A stretch of 60,000 bases of DNA from Apostichopus japonicus (taxonomy: Eukaryota; Echinodermata; Holothuroidea; Aspidochirotida; Stichopodidae). The translations under genes and the position numbers were made by a program. Shown one piece after another: positions 48,455 through 60,000 of this stretch. How positions within the stretch are numbered: position 1 is the first letter of the stretch; the number at the start of each line of letters is the position of its first letter. Under the pieces are notes generated by a model. That model saw only the letters and a program-made list of their open reading frames with translations. It searched no databases and was not told where the DNA came from. The DNA lies in assembly GCF_037975245.1 (NCBI RefSeq), contig NC_092573.1, forward strand, positions 9,398,001 to 9,458,000, given 5' to 3'.

Positions 48455-49750
48455 GACTACTTTTTAAGAAAAAATCGCCCAGAGAACCTGGGCAGGAAAA
48501 CCAAACTACCGAACGACCAGTGGCGGCGGAACCGGGGGGGGGGGGGGGCTTGGGGGGCTCGGCCCCCCCCCCCCCAATGAAAAAGTTGAGGGGGCAAATG
48601 CATGATAAGCCCCCCCCCCCAATATTTACCAAGACTCCGAAACGTGCATCTGCCCATTTTTCAATGCATACTTGTCGATCTGTCCGATGCACACGTATCC
48701 TATATAGGTGTAATAATTTTAGTAATTGCTGGGGGACCCTGGTCCCTCGCACCGACCCCTGGCTATAGACCACATTGTCACCCCAACCGCGTCTTCACGC
48801 CCGGTGAAAAGTGGAAGCAGTTAGTGTGAGTACCGGTAAGCGTAACACAACTTCGTCTTTAGGCCAATGACTTGCCTCATTTCAGCCAGTTCTCCAACAT
48901 TCCCTTACTTAGTGGTGGAGCGTCCATATATACAGTCAGGGGGCGGATCCCCCCCCCCCCCCTCCTGACGGACTCAAATGGACTGCTGGCGCCCTTTTCA
49001 GCTTTTCACTACTTTTTTACTTATTCGCGATTATTGACTATTTTATTGCGCTCTCATATACCTATTTGTCATATTCTGTTGGTGTAATTTTCCGACAAAA
49101 TGGCGACGACACCTATTTATTCTCCGTTTATCTGCAAATTAGCAAGGCCCGGAAAGGGTCATTTCCTGCAATCTAGGGATTAACTTTACTCAAAACTTGT
49201 CTGTACGCTCCGCGCCAACCTGTGGTGGCGCTCCGCTTAGATAGTGTCGAAAGCGCCCCTACAGACTATTCTTGCCCCCCCCCCCTGACCAATACCCCTA
49301 GCTCCGCCACTGCCCTTACTACACTCAAAAACGTCTTTGCGAGTACACTACGAGTAATAGCTACTCTCTTAAAACACCATCGAATATACAAATTACAATG
49401 TTTTTACAGACTTTTACGTGCAATCTGAGAAATTGCAGGCTTGAGACCCATATTTTAGGGCTAGGTATTCGCAGCATAAAACACTCGGGAAGTACCGTTT
49501 CCGGCCATCTGGGGGTTTGAAATAACCCAAAATTTTCTTGTACGCTCCGCGCCAACCGATGGTGGCGCTCCGCTTAGATAGTCTCCACACATTAGCCCCC
49601 CCCCCCCAATAATTTTTCCGTTCCGCCGCGCCTGCGAACAACTGATCCGCTCTCAATTCCCGGGACTGTAACTATGTGACCATCGCCGGGTGTGCATCAC
49701 CATTCCCTCGAAAGGGAACAGATACTACACATGATCTTAGCAAAATATTA

Positions 49751-49834
<84 letters not shown>

Positions 49835-52800
49835 AAATATATAATCTAAATGGCATCAATGCCACAACATTGATGGAGTACATCGTCATCTTGCACTGTA
49901 TTAAATAGGCACTAAGGATCTCTCTCTTCTGTCTTGAAGATGTGGGTTAACGTGCAAGCTCTTTGTTCACAAAAATACATTAATACCATATAATACCATA
50001 AGCGCAAATCTTTGATAATTCAACACCTTAAGGACAGTTATTATATGATGCTTAGCAGTCTTGAATGTGAATCCATAAGACAATAATTGTATGATTGTAG
50101 CATTTTTGTCGCCAAACATTTCGTAGTCTTGGCATGTATAATTTTTTGGCGAAACGTTTGTCTTTTACATCAATTTGAAATAAATAAAAAACATATTGCT
50201 AATTTTTGTTTCAAATAATACTTTTGTGATACATTGTCATACCATATATGCATCGCGTTTTGGTATAATGCTGACAAAAGTGTTAACAATTACCCCTGAT
50301 ATGTGAGTTTTGATAAAGTTGTATTTAAAGCTTACAACAGAGCATTTGTTGATAAATCCCAAAATATTTTACAGTTCAGCAGGATAAACTATAAGGTTAA
50401 AAACGAAAGGGATGATACTCATGGCACTACTGACATCACATGGTTCAGTTTATCCAAAAACCTTTACCACAGTTATGTCAATGGAAAGTTTACCTTGAAT
50501 AATTTCAGATCACTTTTTGGAAAAGTTCCTTAAGGTACCGGGATATGCCAAGTTACAGCAGTAACAATAACAAGATAACTCCTAAAAGCTGATGAATGAT
50601 GCTGAACTTGTCACTTTGATGCCATCAATCATAACATCAAACTCTTTGCTGTTACTGGTATCTTCTTTTGCTTTCACAAATACATGCAAATCTGAAACAT
50701 GCAGGACAAAACATGTCAAATCAATGACAGCCAACTGCCAAAGAGTGTTGAGGTCATTCAACAACCACATTGATTTAACTAATGGGGTCAGGTCTTAAAA
50801 CAATGCCTGTTGAAACAATCAGCAATAAAAACTGTGCACAGGTAGGCTACAGGTGTAAATTTGACTACTGCAACAGTAAAGTACACAATTCGATAGATCT
50901 AAATTTTAATTAAGGATAGTAAATGCTGGTATTGATTCTATGGCTACACATACATTACTCCTGGTTTAATACAGAAATATTTTCCGAAATCATACTGTCT
51001 CCATTATTTAATAGTAATACTAGATTATATTTGCGCACTTATACACCTCAACTAGTGTTGAAGGCGCATCGCAAGTTATGATCCTAGTCAATCTTACAAA
51101 CAGATGTGCTTATTGGCACACTTAACTGTAACACATGGACGTGTCGGCCGTTCCGCCAGTGCTTCCCATAGGTGCTGCCACAATATGGCGTTTCTACCCA
51201 TTAACACACTAATTTGCTAGAGAGAATTAATCAAGATAAAGTGTCTTGCTCAAGGAAACAACTACAGTGACCATGACAGGACTCGAATAACTTTTTTGAG
51301 CATATAACTCATTACAAATATGCCATATGTATCTCTACTGCCCCTACAGCTATGTAGCAGAAGACGAGAGGTCAATTGGAGAGAACAGGGGACATAAATT
51401 ACGTTTGAAACTTTTTAAATTTGAGAAATATGCAAGGACAACTCTTTAAAATTTACCGGTCAGTCACTAGTCAATTTGAATATTAAAATTATTCTACTAA
51501 GTCAAGATATCTTTGAGGTATTTTTGGCCCGTATACTTTATTGAATATAATGAGGTCTGACTTACGGGCAGGCCGGTAGCCAGACTTCTCCCAACCAATT
51601 GCACATGAAGACTATTGTAAACCCATTCCATTTGAGCTATCACATATTGCGCCCGCCCTTGGGGTGTTGCTCGCCCCCTACCCTCCCACTCTCTCTCCAA
51701 AAGTCCCTGCTACGGGCCTGTTAAGGAGGAAACTGACTAATAAATGGAAAAATTTTCACCGCAGAAAATTGTGATGTTAAACCTTAAGCGTAAAATCGTT
51801 AAATGTAATATCTTTGTCTATAATGTACTTTCGTCAGATTTGGTTATCACTGACCTCAATTATGCATCATCATCAAGACGAGCGGGTGATGCAAGCGCTA
51901 CCGTGATGTGGTCGGTGGAGGGAGTCACGGACTCGCGCAGTGTTCTAAGTCAAAGTCTCTGTTTACAACTCTTGGATGTCCTTGAATGCGGCGGAGTGCC
52001 AACGACATTGGATGCTACACCAAGAGTAATTGATGTGGGGGATGGTGAAGCAAGGACAGAAACAATTACTCGATTGACGCCAAACTCTCTGTACAGCCTA
52101 ATGTTGAGCCTGAACACACAAACGGGGACGTATGAAAGGTCCATGTCGATACGAACAGTTACAACGAGTAAGTTTAGTCAATATAGTTAAGTTGAGTGTG
52201 CAAAATAGGATGCATGGCCACCACCTCCGATCGTCAGTATGGGAAAATAGTTCACTTTAGCATTCCGCCGGAGAAAGAACTGGGCCGCTAAAATTGAGTT
52301 ACTTTTCCCCCTCTTTTTTATCAACCTTACACAATGTATTTATTAGCAAAACTCTGCGTTTAGGGTTTCTTATATCTGCCTAATTTATAATCTAAATATT
52401 CGTCAGAATGCACAATTTGATGATTTTTTCTAGGGAACCCCTATGCACGACAATTATACAATTCTTACATTGTTTCGACTTTGGCCAAAAAGTTATAATA
52501 AAGCAATATATAGAATGCTCAAAACTAAGAATGAATGCCCCAACCTGTTATAACTTGAACGCCCCGGAAGAAACTAGCTTCTTTCGAAGAAATCGATATT
52601 TTCGACAAATGTCAACCTGGTAGCTCCGCATTGTATTTAGTCCTAGTGGCACACCAGTTCCAAGCCGGTGAACCGGCAAGCTAATCCGTCCACGCCCTAA
52701 TAGTTAAACAAAACGGGTCTGAGAATATGGTGATATCAGCAAAAAGTTTTACCCCCTAAAATAGTCTCAACCGGCGATCTACATCTTGTGATTATCTCTG

Positions 52801-53455
52801 CAAAACTTTCGCACTTTTCATCAGGTATGTGGCTTGGAATAAAGTACGAAACATGCCAAAATTAGGTAAAACAACTACCTCAATAGAAGAAAAAAATCGT
52901 CATTGAATTGACCCCTAATATGCCGTGTACCACAAGTATGTTACAGTTGCAATTCGATGGTACTTTGGTTATATAAATGACGGCATTTAAGTTAAAGGTT
53001 AAAGATCGTGTCGCCCGAGGTTTGCAGCCGAGGTTTCTTGCATGATTCAGGGAATTCCTAGCATGTTGACAAGTGCATTCCAAAGTTGATCAGTGTAATA
53101 TTACTTTCATTCCTTTATTTTGTTTCAAGGACCAACTGGTGGACCAAGGAATCTCTTGCCGGACCAGAGAGGAAATGGCGATTTGGTTTTCCGCTGGGAT
53201 AAACCTGAGTGTTCTAAACGTAATGGCCCTATTAACAGTTACTATTATACGGTAACTAGATTCAGACGGAGTAGAAGGAATATGGTTCCAGTTATCGCCG
53301 AGCACGTTGAGCACAACAAAATACGACTCAGAAAACGTGACGCAAGGATATTGCCGAATGTACAATACGTATTTGCCGTCAGAGCAACGACTGGCACCGG
53401 CAGTAATGATCTGAGTTCGCCTACAACTGAAATACAATTTATGTTTGAGTCTTAG
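47584..53455 (+). CDS. Gene D: shortened paralogue, signal peptide plus two C-terminal FN3-type domains
   Basis: Exons 47584-47668, 51838-52167 and 53130-53455 join in frame to 741 nt (246 aa plus stop). The exons for the Cys domain, FN3-1 and FN3-2 are absent: homology to gene A leaves in intron 1 near 47890 and resumes only in the intron before the Cys-pair exon near 51350. Because all introns are phase 1, the remaining exons still splice in frame, and all splice sites, the promoter block and the polyadenylation signal look intact. The product would be a small secreted protein: signal (1-28), Cys-pair domain (29-138) and C-terminal FN3 (139-246). It could be a functional short form or a recent deletion derivative; only expression data could tell. 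Confidence 0.7.
48343..48455. repeat. (ATTT)n / (TA)n low-complexity tract
   Basis: TTTA tetranucleotide repeats followed by TA repeats. Confidence 0.9.
48518..49634. mobile_element. hAT-type element, 1117 bp, non-autonomous
   Basis: The left end CAGTGGCGGCGGAACC and the right end (reverse complement CAGGCGCGGCGGAACGG) form imperfect inverted repeats. Flanking 8-mers cgaacgac (48510-48517) and cgaacaac (49635-49642) are a near-perfect target duplication. Poly-G/C tracts lie inside both ends. It has no transposase frame. A second, smaller element of the same kind is nested at 48910-49312. Confidence 0.75.
48910..49312. mobile_element. Nested hAT-type MITE, 403 bp
   Basis: Begins TAGTGGTGGAGC and ends GCTCCGCCACTG, with a perfect 8-bp target duplication cccttact at 48902-48909 and 49313-49320. 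Its right part shares TACGCTCCGCGCCAACC..GGTGGCGCTCCGCTTAGATAG with the right part of the surrounding element (49537-49583), so both belong to one family. Confidence 0.82.
49750..49842. repeat. (TA)n microsatellite
   Basis: TA tract with TATG interruptions, just right of the inverted duplication. Confidence 0.88.
49850..51340. other. Foreign segment in gene D intron 1
   Basis: Has no counterpart in genes A or B. An open frame at 50303-50533 shows no domain I recognise. Around 51230-51290, the GTGTCTTGCTCAAGG..GACTCGAAT motif resembles the tail shared by L2/CORE-SINE type repeats. Probably transposon-derived filler. Confidence 0.4.
51569..51720. mobile_element. hAT-type MITE in gene D, counterpart of 6337-6532
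   Basis: The ends CAGGCCGGTAGCCAG and CTGCTACGGGCCTG are inverted repeats. Flanking cttacggg and ttaaggag are only a weak match, as expected for an old insertion shared with gene A. Confidence 0.5.
51838..52167 (+). CDS. Gene D exon 2: FN3-like domain, shifted Cys
   Basis: The acceptor TTTCGTCAG precedes 51838 and the donor GTAAGT follows 52167; 330 nt, phase 1-1. The first Cys of the pair (TDSC in A/B) is Arg here, but a new Cys appears eight residues later (SLCLQ); LECGG is kept. Confidence 0.8.
53130..53455 (+). CDS. Gene D exon 3: C-terminal FN3 and stop
   Basis: The acceptor TTGTTTCAAG precedes 53130; the stop TAG is at 53453-53455. GDLVFRWDKPEC, GPINSYYYTV and YVFAVRATTGTG match gene A exon 6. 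Confidence 0.84.
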
Positions 53456-53584
53456 TAATATGAAGCAGGGGACGATAGGCATGTAGGTATATACAATTCG
53501 TGTTTTGTATTTTGTTTGTAACAAGAAAACATGCGGTTCCTTCTTGTTATAAAACAATTAACTATTTTTTCCCCTAAAAAATAC

Positions 53585-53590
53585 AATAAA
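53585..53590 (+). terminator. Polyadenylation signal, gene D
   Basis: AATAAA followed by GTTTTTG, 130 nt after the stop, matching genes A and B. Confidence 0.6.
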
Positions 53591-53599
53591 GTTTTTGCA

Positions 53600-56500
53600 C
53601 ATAAAACTAAAATGAAAGCAAACATTCTCTATGATTTTGGATTTAAAGTTACAATGTAACGCATCGCCATTACTACACTGAATTAAATATAATTTGAGCA
53701 ATCGTCGATCACTTGTAATTGAAATTACTTGAAATTCTTTGATTCTTCTCGTAATTTGCGATGAAAATGGTTGGTACATTTGTTGGCAAAATGGTTGAGA
53801 AAAAGTGGGAAAATTCCACAAATTCCAATTTTAGAAAATGTTGTAAATAATCACCTCGGTATTGTGCTGTCCTGTAATACTTGACCTCCCAGCCTCTAAT
53901 TCAATCTTTGATTCGTTTTATCACTCAGATTAGTACTTTGATCTATTTAATCGAATGCGATTGAGAGTTTTAATCCATACAATTATGAGACTAGCGAATG
54001 CACACGAGACAAGACTAGTGAAGAAAGATAACTTACTGGAAGCAGAATTATGATAAGTGGTTCAAACTTCATTCAAACATTCCAATAGAGCTAGTTACTA
54101 ACAGCAGGTAACGTCACAAGTTTACGGATGACTTAATTGAAACTACAGCACCACACATTTTATAATCTATACAATTACAATGGTCATTCATTAAAGGTAA
54201 AGATACGTTTGCCAAAACTTTACCTTTCTATACAACTTACACCTAAATAGACATATTTCGTTATATCATCATGGTTGATTACTTCAAATATCTCCTTTTT
54301 TAAATTAACATATTTATTAAACTATATAGCAATCTCTTCCAATTCGACTTTTTTCTGTTAAATTTTCTTCCTGTCTCAATAGACGGTTTATGCTTGATAA
54401 AGATAACAGGAGAGCATTACAGAACAATTTCAAAGATGATTGCACGGAAGTTTAACTCTTCTGTTGATTTAGTCAGTTCAATCATATTTGGAATGATCAA
54501 ATTAAACATGGACTTGAAGTGGTAAAGGTATAGTTCAGTAACATTAACTTTAGAATAATGAAAAGAGAAACAAATTCTAAGCATCCTGGTGAAGTTTGCA
54601 AGTAATCCCTGCATACCGTTTTCGAGAACAGCAACTGAAATTGACAAGTTTTGTACTCCAAGTGAACTTGAAGAAAACAGTCGTAATGTCATAGAAGCAC
54701 ACTTAAGTTATATGTTTTGGTATAAAAATTACATCCTTTTTCCTACTTCAAAATAGGATATAATTGAGTAAGTAAAAACCTGAGTCATTGATATATCGTT
54801 AACCTTCACAGTCCGTTTGGACAAAGCTAGAGCTGTAGCCAATCAAAAGTTAACATAATTCCGCGAAAACTTAGAAAAATCAAAACTTTTAGCTGTCAAT
54901 ATCCAACTATGACATCACACCTGTTTGCTTCACTCATCGCACTATCTGTAACAACTTCAACTATCAATATAACGTTATTTATGGCCAAGAAATTGACAAA
55001 AACCTAAACAAAACTTGTACGTGCAGGAAATGCAATCAATATCTATGTTGTGTAATAATGATTTATGTAAAATTTGATCTATAAAAGCCCGACAAAATAA
55101 TTTTCGATGAAGTTATGAAAATATCTGAATCTGAATCTATCTGATCTATTTAAATAAATGTTCTTTGTAAGTTGTAAATGATCGCTACGTACAAAATAAT
55201 CAGTGCCGTCACAAAAAGGGGTTCACTAACAGCTGTTTCTGTTTTCTTTTAAATTTGAAATGTTTCTGTTGCATTGAAAAAATGACAAAAATATGACAAA
55301 ACGTTTTATTGATTTTATGCTGTTTTACTATATCACTTCATAGTAAGTAAAGCTTCAAATATGACGCAGGGGAGGCACAACTAGACAAAGGGGAAAATAT
55401 AATAACAATATCTAACAATTACTTTCAACTGCATAATCCAGGGCAGATAATGAGAAAATTTCATAATAAGTAAAGACTGGATATACATACAATAAAGTAC
55501 TTCTTTATCTTGTTCTCTAACTATATACATGGTAGTCGGAATGTTTTTGGCAGGAGATCTCATCGAGTGGACACAGGCGGTGACAGTTGGAGCAATGAGG
55601 CTTAGCAATCGGGTGGTTCGGGGTTCGATCCCCGACAGGATTATATTAAGGTGGATGTAACATCTAAGTGATATCTACGGTACTCCATAAGCCCTTCCGG
55701 GCTTCTCGTATTCTTGGTCGCTTTAGCGTCGTAAAAATTAACGGCCTGATTATTATAATAACACACAGTAAGTGGTACACGGCACAGCTATTATCTTTAG
55801 AAATACAAACTTCCCAGAGGGAATTGGAAAATCTTTTGGGAAATTGTCATTTCCCAGTGGGATTCACACAAATCCCACAGAAAAGTAATTTCACACGGGG
55901 ACTGATAGTTGATCCCGATGGGTATGTTGATATCCTTCAAACAAGTTCACTTTTCCATCAAATTCCCACAAAAAAAAGACAGTTTATGTGGATTTCGAAA
56001 ACCCTGAAGGAAATGACAAGCCCACGTGGGGAATGATAGTCAACCCAGCAGGAAATGTTATTTAACCACAAACTAGCTCAGTTTCCCATAAATCCCTAAA
56101 GAGAGCAAAACATTTGACAGAATATTAATCTTCCTAAGGGGCAAAATACATAAACTTCTAAATAGCATAATACTGATTTTACTTTTGATATTTCATAATA
56201 ACAGACTTAATTAAACATCTGAAAAGACTGAAATCCGTATTTCTACTACCTTTCTACTGTAATAAAAAGCTTTCATTCCGTGTATTTACGAATTAAAAAA
56301 GCTAAGCTAAAAAATGCGTTGGAGTTATTACTTAAATAGTATAATGGGTAGAAAGATCATTATAGTGTCAAAAATTAGACCCTGAAAAGGTTGAATACAT
56401 AAATGATAGTTTGTTATGATTCATTGTTGAAATAAATAAGGATATCTTTACCTGTACTTAGTGAGTTATAGTAACTTCACCGTAGTCTTCTATCAAAAAC

Positions 56501-58600
56501 ACTTCAACTTACGAATTTATTTATTTTATTTTTTATAATGCACCATAATTTATTACATTGACCAAAGGCACATAACTAATAATTCTGAGGTGAAGGGGTA
56601 AGGATATTCAGTAGCATATACATAAAAATTTAACTTCATTTCACCACTTTTAATGAACTCGTCTTTGCCTATAACAATAATGAATGATTAAAATAATTAA
56701 GGTCCCATGTTTTCTACAACTCAAATAATATTCACTCATGTTCAAATTACAGCATCACTCTCAATGTGTCCGCCATCGCTGAGGCTTTGTAGTGTCTCAT
56801 TTAACATTCTTTACTTTCTGGTGATGATCCAAAGATTCAAAGTCTCTTAAAGTTATTGACTACCTGCCCTTGCAGCCATGTATTACAGACGAATTCATGT
56901 ATATGAGAAGCCCCCGCAGAGGCAACGATAGTATTGTTTAAATAAATATAATTGGTATTAACCTCTCCCTATGATATAGACATTTAAACATTAGTCACGA
57001 AAAATTTTCATGATTGAAAAACAAAACACTTTCAGTGCCTCAATAACGGATCCTTTAAAAATATCTCAAAAACACATATAAATTTGAATAGTAAATTGCA
57101 TTAATATACCTGTGAACCATTTACTTTCACTAAGGTGTCACTCGGGCTAAATCCGCGACAGTTTTCAATCCGTGCTGCTATGACATAGAAATGAAAAAGA
57201 AATCACTACAGAAGCATTCACTATGTAGGCACGAGGACCCTTCAGGCCTTAGGCTTTAGTACCCTACCTGCCTACCCTGCTCATTGTTCAATGTATATTT
57301 ATAATGACATTTTTGTCCTATGCGTGTACCGATGTTTTCTTAAGTCCCTAATTTCTACGCTGCTCTAAAAAAAAAGTATCAATATTTCAACAGACATATA
57401 TTTTCATACATGTATTAATATACATCGATGCAACCACAAATATCCACTTACTTAAGTAAAACAAGAAATACACTAAAAGGCAATAAAGATAACAGGCACA
57501 AGCATATAGAAAAAGTACTTTAAATGCAAATAAAATGTGATGATAAAGTTTATAGTTACAGTACCTAACCCTCCAAAGCCTGGACAAATACTTACATACT
57601 ACTTTCTGCTACGAGGGCACATGCGACACCACTCTGAACTATGAAGGCGGTTATAAAAGGTCACACCCTAAACACCATTGGACGAGGGGGCAATGGCCTT
57701 TGCTCGACATAGACCGAACGGAAATTTCCCTTGCAACCTCGCTTAAGAAAAAACAAATCGGCAACGATTACGCTTTATCCAGCAAAACCCGAGTATTAAA
57801 TATGATACAGTATGACATGTTTGAGTCATTCCCCTTACATCCTGTTTATTTTACACTGGCTGTTAACTGCATTTGATACGATATATTGATAAATGATTCT
57901 CATTAAAATAACTGCAGGTTATTCTTCTCAGAGAATGGTAGAAAATACCTCTCCTATGTGTGCAGACAGTTGGGATCATTGTGTACATACTGTTAGTGCA
58001 TGTCATTCATCAAAGCAGCCGCATTGACAGTATAAGCATTACGAATATCAAGTTTCTCTCAGATAGAGTTTAAGAACTGTTGATACTGTCAGTACGAGTA
58101 CTTTGCAGCATGACATTGGAGAACAGTATAGAGTGGTAATAGCGTTAGGCAATTGCCCGACATGCAACAGGTAACAGGGTCTAATTGATAGAAAACCACT
58201 GATACGAATCAAATTAAACGAAAGGAAGAGTATGCTCTTCAAACAAACTTGCTTTTAAATGTGAATTTTGTGCATTTGTTTGTCGACGAAGGCAACTTCC
58301 CGCTGGTTCATGGAGGAAACTTAAACTTGTAAACATATTACTTGCATCCTGCCCCTGCCCGCCACAGCATGTCCATCAGCCCCATCCTCGTTTTTTCCTT
58401 TTACTATACACAGGTAGTTGATGAAAGCGAGTACTGAAACAAATATGATCTTGATTCTACAAAAACCTGTATTGGTAGCACGTTTGAAGGAAGTTGGAGT
58501 CCGTCCAAGCAGAATGAAGCACTTTTTTTCGCTGATGGGCAACTTTAAATCATGTCCGAAATGGTTCCGTCTTCTATCTTTGGATTTGTTTTTTCTTCTC
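53600..58600. other. Spacer between genes D and E
   Basis: Homologous to the A-B spacer without the LTR-like insertion. It has one extra stretch (about 55790-56110) of loosely repeated TTTCCCA/TGGGA-rich sequence. No gene seen. Confidence 0.6.
55563..55755 (+). mobile_element. tRNA-derived SINE (family 2), head-truncated copy
   Basis: Starts inside the A box (CATCGAGTGGACACAGGCGG) and keeps GGGGTTCGATCCCCGACAGGAT and the GTCGTAAAAATTAACGGCC tail. A deletion has removed about 30 bp including the 5' end of the head. Same paralogous site as 10262. Confidence 0.68.
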
Positions 58601-58660
58601 TCGCATTTTTCGCATTTTTGTTGGCCGAGTGAGTGCCCTGAATAAATAAACATATGAATA

Positions 58661-58682
58661 TCACGTACCATACGAACCGTGA
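58661..58682 (+). promoter_or_regulatory. Promoter inverted repeat, gene E
   Basis: TCACG (58661-58665), 12-nt spacer, CGTGA (58678-58682). Confidence 0.5.
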
Positions 58683-58726
58683 CTATTTTGCGAACCCATT
58701 TCAGCAGTCAGTACGGTCAAGTATAG

Positions 58727-58733
58727 TATAAAG
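58727..58733 (+). promoter_or_regulatory. TATA box, gene E
   Basis: TATAAAG 74 nt before the leader ATG (58807-58809), in the conserved promoter block. Confidence 0.6.
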
Positions 58734-58806
58734 GCCCTTGCGTTTATTGAGCCTCGTTTACTTTTGTAGGAGAAACCTTGACAGAGCAACCCAGACGTTC
58801 TATAAA

Positions 58807-58891
58807 ATGGAGGGATATTTTCTGATACAAGTTCTTCTTCTGTCGTCAGTTTGTCTCCTGACAAATTGCTGCTTGCTTTCAAAGAGCGGAG
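58807..58891 (+). CDS. Gene E exon 1: signal peptide of a fifth array member, continues past window
   Basis: 85-nt exon with ATG, the family leader (MEGYFLIQVLLLSS start, C-C-L-L-S-K-S-G-G end) and donor GTAAGT in phase 1. Of all paralogues its leader and upstream region are closest to gene A. The downstream sequence to 60000 aligns with intron 1 of A and B, so the remaining exons should lie outside the window. Confidence 0.83.
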
Positions 58892-60000
58892 GTAAGTTGT
58901 ATATTTTAAATCATATAATTAATTATATCTTACTCAAAACGTTTTTTTTTCTCTGAAAGGTAACTATCTGTGTTATAATGTTGGTAAATCAAATATATAT
59001 AGACAGGGTACTGGGGTTGAGAGTGCGGGATCAGTTCGTGCCCAAACTCTGTCTCGAGGTGAATTTTCTAAACCAAAAGTGTCATTGAAACAGTTTCGTT
59101 TCGCTCTCAAGTTTTATGTTAGGAGACTTTCTTTATAAAAGTATCATTAGAACTTTGATAATCGAATCCCATAAAAATGATCTTCACCACCTTTTCAGGT
59201 TAATTCCACTTCAGATATATTAAAAACTTCCAGAGTTCCAGATTGTGCGCATTGCTTTCATAGTCAATTTTTTTTTGTTCAATTCTTGACCGATAATGTT
59301 ATCTGGAAACAGACACTACCCATGTATTTTATTGAAAAGGTATTTTAGTAACATTCTTTAATCAAATTTTGGCAGAAAATACAGGATGAAACGGAAAGAG
59401 AAATATGGAAAACACACCCACATACTAAATGTTAAATAGTTGAAAAAAGGAGCAGTATAACATAGCTAAAACAATATTATTACATGACGTCTAAAACTGT
59501 AGAAGCAAATTTGGAGAACTTTTCAAATCGCGTTAAAAATTCTGTTGCGAAAAAGCACCGTTCGGTATTTGAACAACACACTATTTATCAGCGTATTGGT
59601 GATAAAATTTTATTAGAATATCTAACAGGCGTTACACACGTTCATGTTTAATTTTCTTCGGTAATTAAGAGTAATCTAGGGATAAATTTACAAACAGCAA
59701 TGATATGGAAACTCCAGTACAGTGATCATCTTCCAGCCGTGAATTTGATTCGTACCATACGGTACTCCCGCTCTGTTACGCGGATTCTCCAACTAAGTTC
59801 GGAGATAGTGGTCGTTCTAAACCAATAAACGGTACTTCTAGCATTCCACGAGTCAATCATCGCAACATATCTCGAGCAATTTGAGTTCTAATTTGTAACT
59901 TAAATTCTAAACTTCATTTCTGAGTCATTCAATAGGCAATCGGATACAATTTTGAAACTAAACGATATCTCCAACCGTGATACCACATTCCAGACTCTAG
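58892..60000 (+). other. Gene E intron 1 (partial)
   Basis: Aligns with intron 1 of A (about 636-1650) and B (about 13898-15230), including the family-3 SINE relic at 59701-59792. No exon seen. Confidence 0.65.

Larger units (their letters stand above)
47765..49685. repeat. Inverted duplication in gene D intron 1, right arm split by a transposon
   Basis: The left arm (about 47765-47885) is ordinary intron-1 sequence. Its reverse complement lies at about 48455-48517 and continues at about 49635-49685, on the far side of the hAT-type element. Shared segments include GTAGTTTGGTTTTC, the CTTAAAAAGTA end and GCGGATCAGT. Confidence 0.7.

Noticed and set aside
50303-50533. Open frame of 76 codons in gene D intron 1
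   Set aside because: No family recognised; absent from the other paralogues; in a region that looks like transposon filler.

Overview
Eukaryotic (animal) genomic DNA, AT-rich and intron-rich. It carries a tandem array of paralogous genes, all on the + strand, for secreted proteins built from fibronectin type III (FN3) domains. Evidence for an animal: multi-exon genes with GT-AG introns, one FN3 domain per exon, AATAAA signals after the stops, tRNA-derived SINEs, hAT-type MITEs and long (TA)n tracts. I suspect a marine deuterostome invertebrate such as an echinoderm, but that is a guess.

Layout. Gene A (551-8224, 6 exons, 547 aa) and gene B (13813-26377, 7 exons, 650 aa) encode a signal peptide, a Cys-containing N-terminal domain of about 97 aa that I do not recognise, and 4 or 5 FN3-type domains. 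Gene C (35751-42716, 5 exons, 431 aa) is a diverged paralogue with three FN3-type domains. Gene D (47584-53455, 3 exons, 246 aa) has only the signal exon and the last two FN3 exons. Gene E starts at 58807 and runs off the window. Every intron is in phase 1, so any exon can be lost or duplicated without breaking the frame; B (extra FN3) and D (missing three exons) show both outcomes. No transmembrane or kinase/phosphatase exon follows any last FN3 exon, so the products look purely secreted. Their function is unknown; a secreted, diversifying recognition or adhesion family is only an inference.

The array is made of units of about 11-13 kb (gene plus spacer). Sequence 1-550 matches the upstream region of gene E, so the array probably extends beyond both ends. 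The promoters share a block with a TATAAAG box and an inverted repeat TCACG-N12-CGTGA, intact in A, D and E and decayed in B. A block of about 17.5 kb (about 28.1-45.64 kb) containing gene C interrupts an otherwise normal spacer between B and D.

Mobile DNA: three tRNA-headed SINE families (some copies shared by paralogous units, so older than the duplications), hAT-type MITEs with 8-bp target duplications (31714-31952; nested elements at 48518-49634 and 48910-49312; an old one in the intron before the third FN3-type exon of A and D), a possible solo LTR (11454-12551), a frameshifted LINE reverse-transcriptase remnant (29694-29871), and many (TA)n, minisatellite and poly-C/G tracts.
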